Assembly: GCA_031555955.1 (NCBI GenBank)
Contig: JAVBTY010000009.1
Span: 62,001 to 126,000 of the forward strand
Length of the DNA stretch: 64,000 bases
Reading direction: 5' to 3'
From: Azoarcus sp031555955
Lineage (GTDB): Bacteria; Pseudomonadota; Gammaproteobacteria; Burkholderiales; Rhodocyclaceae
Both the position numbers and the translations under genes were made by a program. Shown piece by piece: positions 25,434 through 33,388 of the stretch. Under the pieces are notes generated by a model. That model was given only the letters and a program-made list of their open reading frames with translations. It did not search any database and was not told where the DNA came from. How positions within the stretch are numbered: position 1 is the first letter of the stretch; each line of letters starts with the position of its first letter.

Positions 25434-26354
25434 ATGTCCATGGCCGACCGCGACGGTTTCATCTGGTACGACGGCAAACTCGTACCGTGGCGCGACGCGA
25501 CCACCCACGTGCTCACCCACTCGCTGCATTACGGCCTGTCCGTTTTCGAAGGCGTGCGCGCGTACAAAACCGCCAGGGGCACCGCGATTTTCCGCCTTGC
25601 CGAGCATACGCAGCGCCTGATCAACTCGGGCAAAATTTACATGATGGACATCCCTTATACGAAGGATGTCCTGATCGAGGCGCAGAAAGAAGTCGTGCGG
25701 GCGAACGGGCTGGAATCCTGCTATCTGCGCCCGATCGCGTTCTACGGATCGGAGAAGATGGGCATTTCCACGCGCGGCGCAACGGTGCACGTCGCCATCG
25801 CCGCCTGGCCGTGGGGCGCCTATCTGGGCGAGGAAGGGCTGGAAAAGGGCATCCGCATCAAAACCTCTTCCTTTGTCCGTCACCACGTCAATGTGACGAT
25901 GCCGCGCGCCAAGCTCGCCAGCACCTACGCCAACTCCATTCTCGCCAACCTTGAGGCGACGCAGGACGGCTACGACGAGGCGCTGCTGCTCGACACCCAG
26001 GGCTTCGTCGCCGAGGGCGCGGGGGAAAATCTTTTCGTCATCAAGGACGGCATCATCTACGAGCCCGAACTGGCCTCGGCGCTGACCGGCATCACGCGTG
26101 ATTCCGTCATCCGCATCGCGCGCGAACTCGGCTTCGAGATCCAGACCCGCCGCCTTACCCGCGACGATATCTACATTGCCGACGAAGCCTTCTTCACCGG
26201 CACCGCGGCCGAAGTCACCCCCATCCGCGAACTGGACAACCGCAAAATTGGCGAAGGCCGCCGCGGCCCGATCACCGCCCGGATCCAGGCCCGCTTCTTC
26301 GACGTCGTCAACGGCCGCGCGCCCGAATACGACGCCTGGCTCGCCTACGTCTGA
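25434..26354 (+). CDS. ilvE: Branched-chain amino acid aminotransferase
   Basis: A 306-residue fold-type IV PLP aminotransferase, the same size as E. coli IlvE (309). The PLP lysine is in PRAKLASTYANS, and the conserved GYDEALLLD and EGAGENLFVI segments follow. It catalyses the last step of leucine, isoleucine and valine synthesis. GCAGGAGAC lies 8 nt before the ATG at 25434. A small zf-CHCC gene follows after 10 nt. Confidence 0.96.
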   Translation: MSMADRDGFIWYDGKLVPWRDATTHVLTHSLHYGLSVFEGVRAYKTARGTAIFRLAEHTQRLINSGKIYMMDIPYTKDVLIEAQKEVVRANGLESCYLRPIAFYGSEKMGISTRGATVHVAIAAWPWGAYLGEEGLEKGIRIKTSSFVRHHVNVTMPRAKLASTYANSILANLEATQDGYDEALLLDTQGFVAEGAGENLFVIKDGIIYEPELASALTGITRDSVIRIARELGFEIQTRRLTRDDIYIADEAFFTGTAAEVTPIRELDNRKIGEGRRGPITARIQARFFDVVNGRAPEYDAWLAYV

Positions 26355-26364
26355 GGAGCCCCGC

Positions 26365-26577
26365 ATGACCACCAGCGCCACAACGAAAACCGCAAAAACC
26401 GCCCCTGTTGAAGTAACCGCGCACGACCTGCCGCTGCACTGCCCGCGCCCGGGCTCGCCGCTGTGGGCGCAGCATCCCCGCGTCTTTCTCGATGTGCTGA
26501 AGGCAGGCGAGGCGGTCTGTCCCTACTGCAGCGCCCGTTACATCTTCACAGGCAAACGGCCCACCGGCCACCACTGA
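26365..26577 (+). CDS. Zinc-finger CHCC domain protein
   Basis: A 70-residue protein. The C-terminal half has HCPRPG and then VCPYCSARYIF, the zf-CHCC pattern of one His and three Cys that binds zinc. The bacterial family is related to the NDUFS6 accessory subunit of complex I. Only 10 nt separate it from the ilvE stop, and GAGGAG lies just upstream of its ATG. The ilvE-CHCC pair is frequent in betaproteobacteria. Confidence 0.88.
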   Translation: MTTSATTKTAKTAPVEVTAHDLPLHCPRPGSPLWAQHPRVFLDVLKAGEAVCPYCSARYIFTGKRPTGHH

Positions 26578-26665
26578 CCGGGCAGCCTGCAACGCGTCAT
26601 CCTGCGGGGGCGGCAACGCCCTCGCGCCATGTTGACGGCAACCGCCCCGTTTTTCCGGAACCCGC

Positions 26666-27097
26666 ATGAGCAGACCGATCTTCACTTCCGCGGCCGAGGT
26701 CGAAGCCGCTTTCTATGACGCGCTTGCCCGCGCGGATATCAGCGCCATGATGACGCTCTGGTCCGAGGACGAAGACGTCGTCTGCATCCGCCCGGACGAA
26801 CCGCGCACGGTCGGCCTCGCTGCCATACGGGAATCGTGGCGCAAACTGTTTTCCAGCGGCCCGCGCAGAATCGCGCGCGCATCGCATCAGGTCGTCAGCG
26901 CCAACATGATGCTGACCGTTCATAACGTCTGCGAATACGCCAGCACCGGGGATGCCGACGCATCCGCCCCGCCCGTCATCGCCACCAACGTTTACACCCG
27001 CGGCGCGCTCGGCTGGCGCATGGTGATGCACCATGCCTCGGAAATTCCCGGGGAAGATCAGCCGCTCATGCACCTTGCCCCGCATGCGGTGCATTGA
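26666..27097 (+). CDS. SnoaL/NTF2-like fold protein
   Basis: A 143-residue protein with an NTF2-like pattern: an N-terminal helix around AFYDALARADISAMMTLW, an acidic DEDVVCIRP strand, and a C-terminal WRMVMHHAS strand. This matches the SnoaL_3/DUF4440 group, whose members are ligand-binding or enzymes of unknown substrate. It lies 88 nt after the zf-CHCC gene on the same strand. Confidence 0.8.
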   Translation: MSRPIFTSAAEVEAAFYDALARADISAMMTLWSEDEDVVCIRPDEPRTVGLAAIRESWRKLFSSGPRRIARASHQVVSANMMLTVHNVCEYASTGDADASAPPVIATNVYTRGALGWRMVMHHASEIPGEDQPLMHLAPHAVH

Positions 27098-27275
27098 CAG
27101 ACCTTCTGCCTGACCGGCGCGGCATGGCCGCTGACGAAAAGACCACGCCCACCAGTCCCACCCCGCAAACGTTCCGTGACGCGCGCTGGCGCAGATACAA
27201 CGCCAGCCCATGCGGATTTGCCCGTACCCGCCATGCCTGCGAGAATTGAACCCTCTTTGGAGCCCCTTATCCGCC

Positions 27276-28778
27276 ATGTCTGATCAAGCCAGCCCGCCCC
27301 TCCAGGACGAAAACCACATCATCGCCGAGCGCCGCGAAAAACTTGCCGCATGGCGCCAGTCCGGCAAAGCCTTTCCCAATGATTTTTCGCGTGAAAACAC
27401 CGCGGGCAAGCTCGACGAACTCTATGGCGAAAAAGATGCGGAAACGCTCGCAGGCATGCCGGTAGAAGTCCGCGTCGCGGGCCGGATCATGCTCAAGCGG
27501 GTCATGGGCAAGGCAAGCTTCATCACCATCCAGGATCTGTCCGGGCGCATCCAGCTTTATGTGACGCGCGACGCGGTGGGCGAAGAAATCTACGCTGATT
27601 TCAGACACTGGGACATTGGCGATATCGTCGGCTGCGTTGGCGCGCTGTTCAAGACGAAGACGGGCGAACTCACCGTTCAGGCATCTGAAATCCGCCTGCT
27701 GACGAAAACCCTGCGCCCGCTGCCAGACAAATTCCACGGTCTGACCGATGTCGAGCAGAAATACCGCCAGCGGTATATCGATCTCATCATGAACGAGCAG
27801 ACCCGCTTCACCTTCGCCGCCCGCAGCCGCATGGTGCAGTCAATCCGCAACTACATGATTCATCATGGCTTTCTGGAAGTGGAAACGCCCATGATGCACC
27901 CCATTCCCGGCGGTGCCGCGGCAAAGCCTTTTACGACCCACCACAACGCGCTCGACATGGATCTGTTCCTGCGCATCGCACCCGAGCTTTATCTCAAGCG
28001 TCTGGTGGTGGGCGGTTTCGAAAAAGTGTTCGAAATCAACCGCAACTTCCGTAATGAAGGGCTGAGTCCGCGCCACAATCCTGAATTCACGATGATGGAA
28101 TTCTATGAGGCGTACGCGAACTACAGAACGCTGATGGATTTCACCGAAGGGCTGCTCCGCCATGCCGCGCGCGAAGCGCTGGGCACCGAAAGCTTCATCT
28201 ATCAGGGGCGGGAACTTGATCTGTCCCGGCCCTTCGCGCGCCTGACCATGGTCGAGGCCATCCACAAATACCAGCCGGGTTTTTCCGTTGAACAGCTGAA
28301 CGATGCCGCCTGGCTCCGCGCACGCCTCGAAAGCATGGGCGTAAAGGTCAAGGCGGACGTCGGCCTGGGAAGCCTGCAACTGATGCTGTTCGAGGAAACC
28401 ACCGAAGCCAGTCTGTGGGAGCCCACCTTTATCGTGGATTATCCCGCCGAGGTTTCCCCGCTCGCCCGCCGCAACGATGAAAATCCGGACATTACTGAAC
28501 GCTTCGAGCTTTTCATCGTCGGGCGCGAGATCGCCAACGGTTTCTCCGAACTGAACGACCCCGAAGATCAGGCCGCCCGTCTTCAGGAACAGGTCAAAGC
28601 CAAAAACGCGGGCGATGAAGAAGCGATGTACTACGACGCCGACTACATCCGCGCCCTGGAGTTCGGCCTCCCCCCCACCGGCGGCTGCGGCATCGGCATC
28701 GACCGCCTCGTTATGCTGCTGACCGACTGCCCGTCGATCCGCGACGTCATCCTGTTCCCGCACATGCGGCCAGAATAG
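27276..28778 (+). CDS. lysS: Lysyl-tRNA synthetase, class II
   Basis: A 500-residue enzyme. The N-terminal anticodon-binding OB fold contains RVAGRIMLKRVMGKASF; class II motif 2 is seen as NEGLSPRHNPEFTMMEFY, and motif 3 as GCGIGIDRLVMLLT near the C-terminus. The ATG at 27276 begins MSDQASPPLQDENH, typical of LysS; an upstream in-frame ATG at 27210 would add 22 residues without family support. A very strong terminator follows the stop codon. Confidence 0.97.
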   Translation: MSDQASPPLQDENHIIAERREKLAAWRQSGKAFPNDFSRENTAGKLDELYGEKDAETLAGMPVEVRVAGRIMLKRVMGKASFITIQDLSGRIQLYVTRDAVGEEIYADFRHWDIGDIVGCVGALFKTKTGELTVQASEIRLLTKTLRPLPDKFHGLTDVEQKYRQRYIDLIMNEQTRFTFAARSRMVQSIRNYMIHHGFLEVETPMMHPIPGGAAAKPFTTHHNALDMDLFLRIAPELYLKRLVVGGFEKVFEINRNFRNEGLSPRHNPEFTMMEFYEAYANYRTLMDFTEGLLRHAAREALGTESFIYQGRELDLSRPFARLTMVEAIHKYQPGFSVEQLNDAAWLRARLESMGVKVKADVGLGSLQLMLFEETTEASLWEPTFIVDYPAEVSPLARRNDENPDITERFELFIVGREIANGFSELNDPEDQAARLQEQVKAKNAGDEEAMYYDADYIRALEFGLPPTGGCGIGIDRLVMLLTDCPSIRDVILFPHMRPE

Positions 28779-28813
28779 CTCCGGCGTATTTTCTCCAAAG
28801 ATCTACACGGAAG

Positions 28814-28855
28814 CAGAAAGGGCCGTATCACCAGATACGGCCCTTTCTGTTTTTT
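28814..28855 (+). terminator. Rho-independent terminator of lysS
   Basis: A perfect 16-bp stem (left arm 28814-28829, right arm 28834-28849) closes a 4-nt ACCA loop and is followed directly by six T residues. It begins 36 nt after the lysS stop. Confidence 0.95.
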
Positions 28856-28923
28856 GCCAGGACTGCCGCGCTGCCGCCAGATCTGCACAGATCACCGGCG
28901 GCGCGGTTTCTTTTGAACAGCCG

Positions 28924-30105
28924 TTACAGCCGTTCCCAGATCGTGGTAATGCCCTGGCCGCCGCCAATGCACATCGTCGCCATGCCGTAACGGCCACCGC
29001 TACGCTGCAGTTCGTGCAGCAGTTTGACAATGATTACGCCGCCCGTCGCGCCCACCGGGTGGCCAAGGGCGATCGCCCCGCCATTCGGATTTGTTTTCGC
29101 CGGATCCAGCTCCAGCCCCTTGCTCACCGCGAGCGACTGTGCGGCGAACGCTTCGTTCGACTCAACAACATCGATCTTGTCCAGCGTCAGTCCGGCACGC
29201 TGCAGGGCAAGCCTGGAAGCGGGAATCGGCCCCTCGCCCATGAGTTCGTTCGGCACCCCCGCGATCGCGTAGGCTACCAGACGCGCAATCGGCTTGTGCC
29301 CGCCCGCGGACGCCTTCGCAGCATCAGCCAGCACGAGGAATGCCGCCGCATCGTTAATGCCCGAGGCGTTGCCCGCCGTCACCGTTCCATCCTTCTTGAA
29401 CGCAGGCTTCATCTTCGCCAGCGCTTCCAGCGTCGTCGCGCGCGGATGCTCGTCGGTATCGAACACCACTGGTCCCTTGCGGGTTTCGAAGGTAATCGGG
29501 GCAATCTGACCCTTGAAACGGCCATCAGCGATCGCGACAGCGGCGCGCTGCTGCGACTCCAGCGCGAAAGCATCCTGCGCCTCGCGGCTGATGCCCCATT
29601 TCGAGGCCAGATTTTCCGCGGTAATCCCCATATGGCCTACGCCAAACGGATCGGTCAGCACCGCCACCATCGCATCGATGGCCTTGGCATCGCCCATCCG
29701 CGCGCCGGAACGCAGCGACGGCATCAGGTAGGCGCCGCGGGACATCACTTCGACGCCGCCGCCAAGCGCCATATCCGCATCACCCAGCATGATCGCCTGG
29801 GCGGAACTGACGATGGCCTGCTGCGCGGACCCGCACAGGCGGTTAACCGCGAACGCCACCGAGTCCATCGACATTCCGCCCTGGATCGTGGCGACGCGGG
29901 CAACGTAGGGGTAACGGGATTCGGTCGGGATGCAGTTCCCCACCGTGGCGAAACTGATCTGCTTCGCATCTACCCCAGCGCGTGCGATAGCCTCTTTCAC
30001 AATCACGCCGCCAAGCTCGGCCGGTTCCATATCCTTCAGCGACCCGCCAAAACCACCCACGGCAGAGCGCACCGCGCTCAGCACAACAACGTCACGACTT
30101 GCCAT
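28924..30105 (-). CDS. Acetyl-CoA C-acyltransferase (thiolase, BktB/PhaA-like)
   Basis: A 393-residue thiolase with all catalytic residues: Cys91 in NRLCGSAQQAIV, His349 in GHPVGATG and Cys379 in MCIGGGQG. It matches biosynthetic-type thiolases, closest by pattern to BktB of Cupriavidus (GGSLKDxxPAELG start, NRLCGS, FDTDEHPR). It may serve polyhydroxyalkanoate synthesis or acyl-CoA breakdown; no pha gene is nearby. The ATG at 30105 is 21 nt after the CbiB-family stop, so it may be the last gene of the long minus-strand transcript. Confidence 0.95.
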   Translation of the reverse strand: MASRDVVVLSAVRSAVGGFGGSLKDMEPAELGGVIVKEAIARAGVDAKQISFATVGNCIPTESRYPYVARVATIQGGMSMDSVAFAVNRLCGSAQQAIVSSAQAIMLGDADMALGGGVEVMSRGAYLMPSLRSGARMGDAKAIDAMVAVLTDPFGVGHMGITAENLASKWGISREAQDAFALESQQRAAVAIADGRFKGQIAPITFETRKGPVVFDTDEHPRATTLEALAKMKPAFKKDGTVTAGNASGINDAAAFLVLADAAKASAGGHKPIARLVAYAIAGVPNELMGEGPIPASRLALQRAGLTLDKIDVVESNEAFAAQSLAVSKGLELDPAKTNPNGGAIALGHPVGATGGVIIVKLLHELQRSGGRYGMATMCIGGGQGITTIWERL

Positions 30106-30126
30106 CTCACATCTCTCCTGAGGTTA

Positions 30127-31053
30127 TCAGTGCTCAAACCAGCCCGCGATACCAAACAGGGCCAGCATCAGCAGGCACACGACCAGGGCCCGCCACACCA
30201 GCCCTACCGTACTTTGCATGTAATCAGCGTCGGCCTCGTCCCCCGTCCCCATTTCTGGACGTTCCACGATCTCGCCCGACTCATGGACGGGCATACCAAG
30301 GCGCACGCCCAGCGCGCCCCCGCCGCTTGCAAGCAGTATAGCGGACGCTCTGTCGGGCCACTGCATCGGCTGCGTCCTCCAGCAATAGACGGCATCCTCG
30401 AAATCACCTGCGACCGAAAAAGACGCCGCGGTCAGCCGTACCGGCAGCCAGTCGACAAGCTCGAACACACGCCGGGCGAAATCACCGAAACGCCCGAATT
30501 CGGCATCGCGACGTCCGCCCCAGTCTTCGGCGAAAAAGCGCGCCAGACGGTACATCAGCGCTCCGCTGGGCCCCGGCAGCAGAACAAACCAGAAAGCCAC
30601 GCCAAAAACATTGCGGTGCGAGGCGACCAGCGCCTGCTCGATCGCCAGCCGCGCAATCTCGCCCGAACCCGCTTCTGTATAGTCCCTGCCACGCCATTCG
30701 CCCAGCAGGGCGCGCGCGCGGTCAAGCTCCCCCATGCGCAGCGCAAGATGGATATCAGTAAAAAAATGGCTCTCGTGGCGAAATCCCATCGTCAGGTACA
30801 GCACCCCGACATTAAAGGCAAACGCGGCCAGCGGATGGATTTCCCACAGGAAGAAGTACAGCAGCGCGGCGCCCAGCGTACAACCGATCACAAACAGGCA
30901 CCACACCGAGCGCCCATGCCGCGCCTCGCCATCGTTGAACTTGTCCACCAGCAGTCCGGACAGCCGGCCCAGCGGATCAAGAACAGCCTGGCGCACCGGG
31001 AGTGGTTTCAGCTGTTCAAGCAGAAGACTGATAACGAGTGAAAGAAGTGTCAT
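30127..31053 (-). CDS. CobD/CbiB-family integral membrane protein
   Basis: A 308-residue membrane protein with hydrophobic segments near residues 52-70, 75-90, around 150-165 and 285-303. Its sequence follows the CobD/CbiB-like family found throughout betaproteobacteria (for example RHESHFFTDIHLALR and WLPVRLTAASFSVAGDFE). Many of these species lack adjacent cobalamin genes, and none is visible here, so a role in cobinamide synthesis should not be assumed. It lies 76 nt after the CoA pyrophosphatase-like gene. Confidence 0.85.
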   Translation of the reverse strand: MTLLSLVISLLLEQLKPLPVRQAVLDPLGRLSGLLVDKFNDGEARHGRSVWCLFVIGCTLGAALLYFFLWEIHPLAAFAFNVGVLYLTMGFRHESHFFTDIHLALRMGELDRARALLGEWRGRDYTEAGSGEIARLAIEQALVASHRNVFGVAFWFVLLPGPSGALMYRLARFFAEDWGGRRDAEFGRFGDFARRVFELVDWLPVRLTAASFSVAGDFEDAVYCWRTQPMQWPDRASAILLASGGGALGVRLGMPVHESGEIVERPEMGTGDEADADYMQSTVGLVWRALVVCLLMLALFGIAGWFEH

Positions 31054-31129
31054 ACCAATCCAGTCAGGAAAAAACTGTAATCCCGGCTACCCGGCGTAAA
31101 ACCGGTCGCCCGCCAGCATCCGGAAACCG

Positions 31130-31711
31130 TCAGGCTCGCCCAATGAAGCGGTACAGGGAATAAAGGATTCCCGCCGTCGCGCCCCAGATGTAATAGTGCC
31201 CGAAAGGCATTGCGTGATAATGCCTCAGCCGCCCCCGGTAATGAATGCTGTGCTGCTGGTGGTTTGCCGGATCCAGAAAATGTTCAAGTGGAACCTCAAA
31301 AACCTCCGCAACCTCAAATTCATCCAGAGCAAGCTGGAACGGTGGATGCACCACGCCCACCACAGGGGTAATCCTGAATCCGGTTCCAGTGACATGAACC
31401 GGTAGCCGTCCGAGCACCTCGATCCGGTCCAGTCCAATCCCGATTTCCTCGTGCGTTTCGCGCAGCGCCGTCATTTCGGCGGACTGGTCGGACGGCTCTA
31501 CCCGTCCCCCCGGAAACGCAATCTGCCCGGGATGATCGCGCAAATGGTCGGTACGGCGGGTAAGCAGCACCCTGACGCCATCGTCACGCCCGACAAACGG
31601 CAGCAGCACCGACGCCGGAACAGATTCGCCCTGTTCCACATCCACGTCACCGGTACAGGTATCCGCCGAAACTCCGGATTTAAAGAGGATTCTTAAACGC
31701 TCAAGGTCCAG
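31130..31711 (-). CDS. CoA pyrophosphatase-like Nudix hydrolase, probable CTG start
   Basis: The protein has the CoA-specific motif LLTRRTDHLRDHPGQIAFP followed by a Nudix box with RETHEEIG, as in E. coli NudL and PCD1, which cleave coenzyme A to 4'-phosphopantetheine and 3',5'-ADP. The first standard start, GTG at 31645, has no ribosome binding site and makes a product about 20 residues shorter than relatives. Further upstream in the open frame, CTG at 31711 has GGAGAG exactly 6 nt before it and gives 193 residues, almost the length of NudL (192). No ATG, GTG or TTG lies between that CTG and the preceding stop. I therefore annotate the CTG start, with the shorter GTG form as the alternative. 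Confidence 0.8.
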   Translation of the reverse strand: MDLERLRILFKSGVSADTCTGDVDVEQGESVPASVLLPFVGRDDGVRVLLTRRTDHLRDHPGQIAFPGGRVEPSDQSAEMTALRETHEEIGIGLDRIEVLGRLPVHVTGTGFRITPVVGVVHPPFQLALDEFEVAEVFEVPLEHFLDPANHQQHSIHYRGRLRHYHAMPFGHYYIWGATAGILYSLYRFIGRA

Positions 31712-31751
31712 ACGATACTCTCCGCCTATCGGGAAACGCCGACAGAGAATA

Positions 31752-32435
31752 TCAGAAGCGCTTCTTCATCGTCAGGCGGCCGCTTTCGTGCTGAATCTCC
31801 ACCCGGCTGAGAAAACTCATTCCCAGCAAGGCGAACGGCAGATCACCCTCGTGCACCGATCCCTCGACATTGTGCAAGGTAATCGCCCCTACCCGCACTC
31901 CGTCGAGCCGCACCCGCCATACCCGCACCACGCCATTGGCGGTCTGGGAGCGCCCCTGCGTGGCCTTCGTCAGATCAATCCCCGCCCGGCGCGCATCGGA
32001 CAGGCCCATCGACACCATGCTCGCGCCCGTATCAAGCAGGAACTTTATCGGCGCGCCATTGACCGCGCCCTGCATCACGTAGTGCCCGTTTCCATCGGCC
32101 ACCAGAACCTGCGTCTGGTTACCGTCACCACCCTCCACGGCAGAGGAGCCCACCACACTACTTCCCAGCGACAGCCGCCGCTGCTGCCCCTCAAAACGGA
32201 CGACCGCAGCCTCCCCCGTGATTTCGAGCAGCCTCACCCCTTCGCGCGTACTGCCGCCCACAGCCACTGTTTGCGGCGCGCCGCCATTCACCACCAGCAC
32301 GGCCTTGCTGCCAAACACCCCCGCCAGCACCACGTCTGCCGCGGAAGCCACCCCACACAACACCAGCGCCGCAGCGGCGATGCCGTATCGGGCAAGCATC
32401 AGGGCAGCACCATCCCTGCCGTGCCCCGCAACCAT
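31752..32435 (-). CDS. Secreted retropepsin-like aspartic protease (TIGR02281 type)
   Basis: A 227-residue protein with an N-terminal hydrophobic leader (LARYGIAAAALVLCGVASA) and one aspartic protease domain, with the catalytic motif LLDTGAS in KFLLDTGASMVSMG. Single-domain clan AA proteases act as dimers. The ATG at 32435 is only 1 nt past the pilE stop, implying translational coupling; an internal ATG at 32399 would give a shorter signal peptide and is also possible. Its place directly after pilE suggests, but does not prove, a role near the pilus or cell envelope. Confidence 0.85.
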   Translation of the reverse strand: MVAGHGRDGAALMLARYGIAAAALVLCGVASAADVVLAGVFGSKAVLVVNGGAPQTVAVGGSTREGVRLLEITGEAAVVRFEGQQRRLSLGSSVVGSSAVEGGDGNQTQVLVADGNGHYVMQGAVNGAPIKFLLDTGASMVSMGLSDARRAGIDLTKATQGRSQTANGVVRVWRVRLDGVRVGAITLHNVEGSVHEGDLPFALLGMSFLSRVEIQHESGRLTMKKRF

Positions 32436-32436
32436 G

Positions 32437-32925
32437 TCACCAGCAAAATCCCAAAGCGTTCGCATCAGACATGGCTGTATTAGCCCCTGCATCAGACGCA
32501 GGAGGAAATGCTCCCTTTTTTAACGTATTGTCCAGAGTCAGGGTGCCGCATTTCTTGTCTTGGCTTGCCTGCGGCTCCTGCGGAACAGCCTGAATCTGGA
32601 AAGTATTCGCCGTAGTATTCGCCGCCACCAGACTGACGTTATAAAAAGGATTCGCAGAATTCGCCGGGCAGGTCGCAAAACCAGGAATTCCAGGCGCGAC
32701 ACCTGCTGCGTTAAGGTAAGTAAAGTCAATCGTATACTTGCGCTGAAGCGCATTGGCATAACTCTGCATCACCGTCTCGCAGTCCGCCCGGCGAGTCCGG
32801 ACTATATGCTCGTTATACTGGGGCAGTGCCAATGCAATCAGGATGGCGATGACGGCGACAACGATCATCAGCTCTATCAGGGTAAAACCGGCGCTTCGGC
32901 GCCTGCTTATTCGCTTACCGTTCAT
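32437..32925 (-). CDS. pilE: Type IV minor pilin PilE
   Basis: A 162-residue prepilin. The basic leader ends at Gly13 with the class III site SAG/FTLIELMIVVAVIAI, with Glu at +5, which prepilin peptidase PilD cleaves and N-methylates. The C-terminal part has two cysteines (CGTLTL and GFCW), likely forming the disulfide loop, and ends in the usual aromatic residue. It is the last pilin of the operon, as in Pseudomonas fimU-pilVWXY1Y2E. Its start overlaps the previous gene's stop by 4 nt. Confidence 0.92.
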   Translation of the reverse strand: MNGKRISRRRSAGFTLIELMIVVAVIAILIALALPQYNEHIVRTRRADCETVMQSYANALQRKYTIDFTYLNAAGVAPGIPGFATCPANSANPFYNVSLVAANTTANTFQIQAVPQEPQASQDKKCGTLTLDNTLKKGAFPPASDAGANTAMSDANALGFCW

Positions 32926-33290
32926 TTTTTCCGCTCCTTCTCCCCCGTCTGCCCGGACGGCGCGGCGAAATAGGCGCGGCGCGCAACATATCTGGCCCCC
33001 ATCTGATCAGCATCAACACTCATCCGCCAGTTGAGCATGTTCTGTTTCAGTTCCGAAAACGGCACGACCCCGACCACTCCAGAAATTCTTATTTCCGTTT
33101 CCGGAGTAAACGCATAAATCCGCCCTCCCGCCGTTACGGTTTTTCCGGCAGTGTCAATACGTTCAATTTTTTGAGGGCTACTCTCAAACCCCACCATAAC
33201 TTCATCCCCTTCCACGGCGGCAACCCCCGTTGGTGCCCCCCATGAAAGCGCTGCTGCAATACACAGCAGGGCCAGTTTTCCCGTTTTCAT
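32922..33290 (-). CDS. Secreted protein in the pilY2 position
   Basis: A 122-residue protein with a signal peptide (MKTGKLALLCIAAALSWGAP, cut near residue 25 after VAA). The mature part is small and beta-rich, with the segment VGFESSPQKIERIDTAGKTV and a basic C-terminal tail rich in Lys and Glu. The ATG at 33290 has AGGGGGT 5-6 nt upstream. It lies between pilY1 and pilE, the place of pilY2 in Pseudomonas; I see no convincing sequence match to PilY2, so the assignment rests on position only. Its stop overlaps the pilE start (ATGA). Confidence 0.75.
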   Translation of the reverse strand: MKTGKLALLCIAAALSWGAPTGVAAVEGDEVMVGFESSPQKIERIDTAGKTVTAGGRIYAFTPETEIRISGVVGVVPFSELKQNMLNWRMSVDADQMGARYVARRAYFAAPSGQTGEKERKK

Positions 33291-33323
33291 AGACCACCCC
33301 CTATTAGAAATCCATTTAAACGT

Positions 33324-33388
33324 CCGTTTTCTGCTGCAAGGCAGGTCCGCTGATATCTCAGACACGCCTGCCAGCAACAGAAAACCGG
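33324..33388 (-). other. Long imperfect hairpin between pilY1 and the pilY2-position gene
   Basis: The arms 33324-33345 and 33367-33388 pair over about 20 bp with one bulge and one mismatch, around a 21-nt loop that itself contains a short CTGA/TCAG stem. The hairpin begins at the base after the pilY1 stop. The tail on the minus strand (ACGTTTAAATGG) is not a U-run, so it probably tunes mRNA stability or partial termination rather than ending the transcript. Confidence 0.55.

Noticed and set aside
30127..31053. True cobalamin synthesis gene cobD/cbiB
   Set aside because: There are no other cobalamin genes around, and this divergent family is widespread in betaproteobacteria without the pathway next to it.
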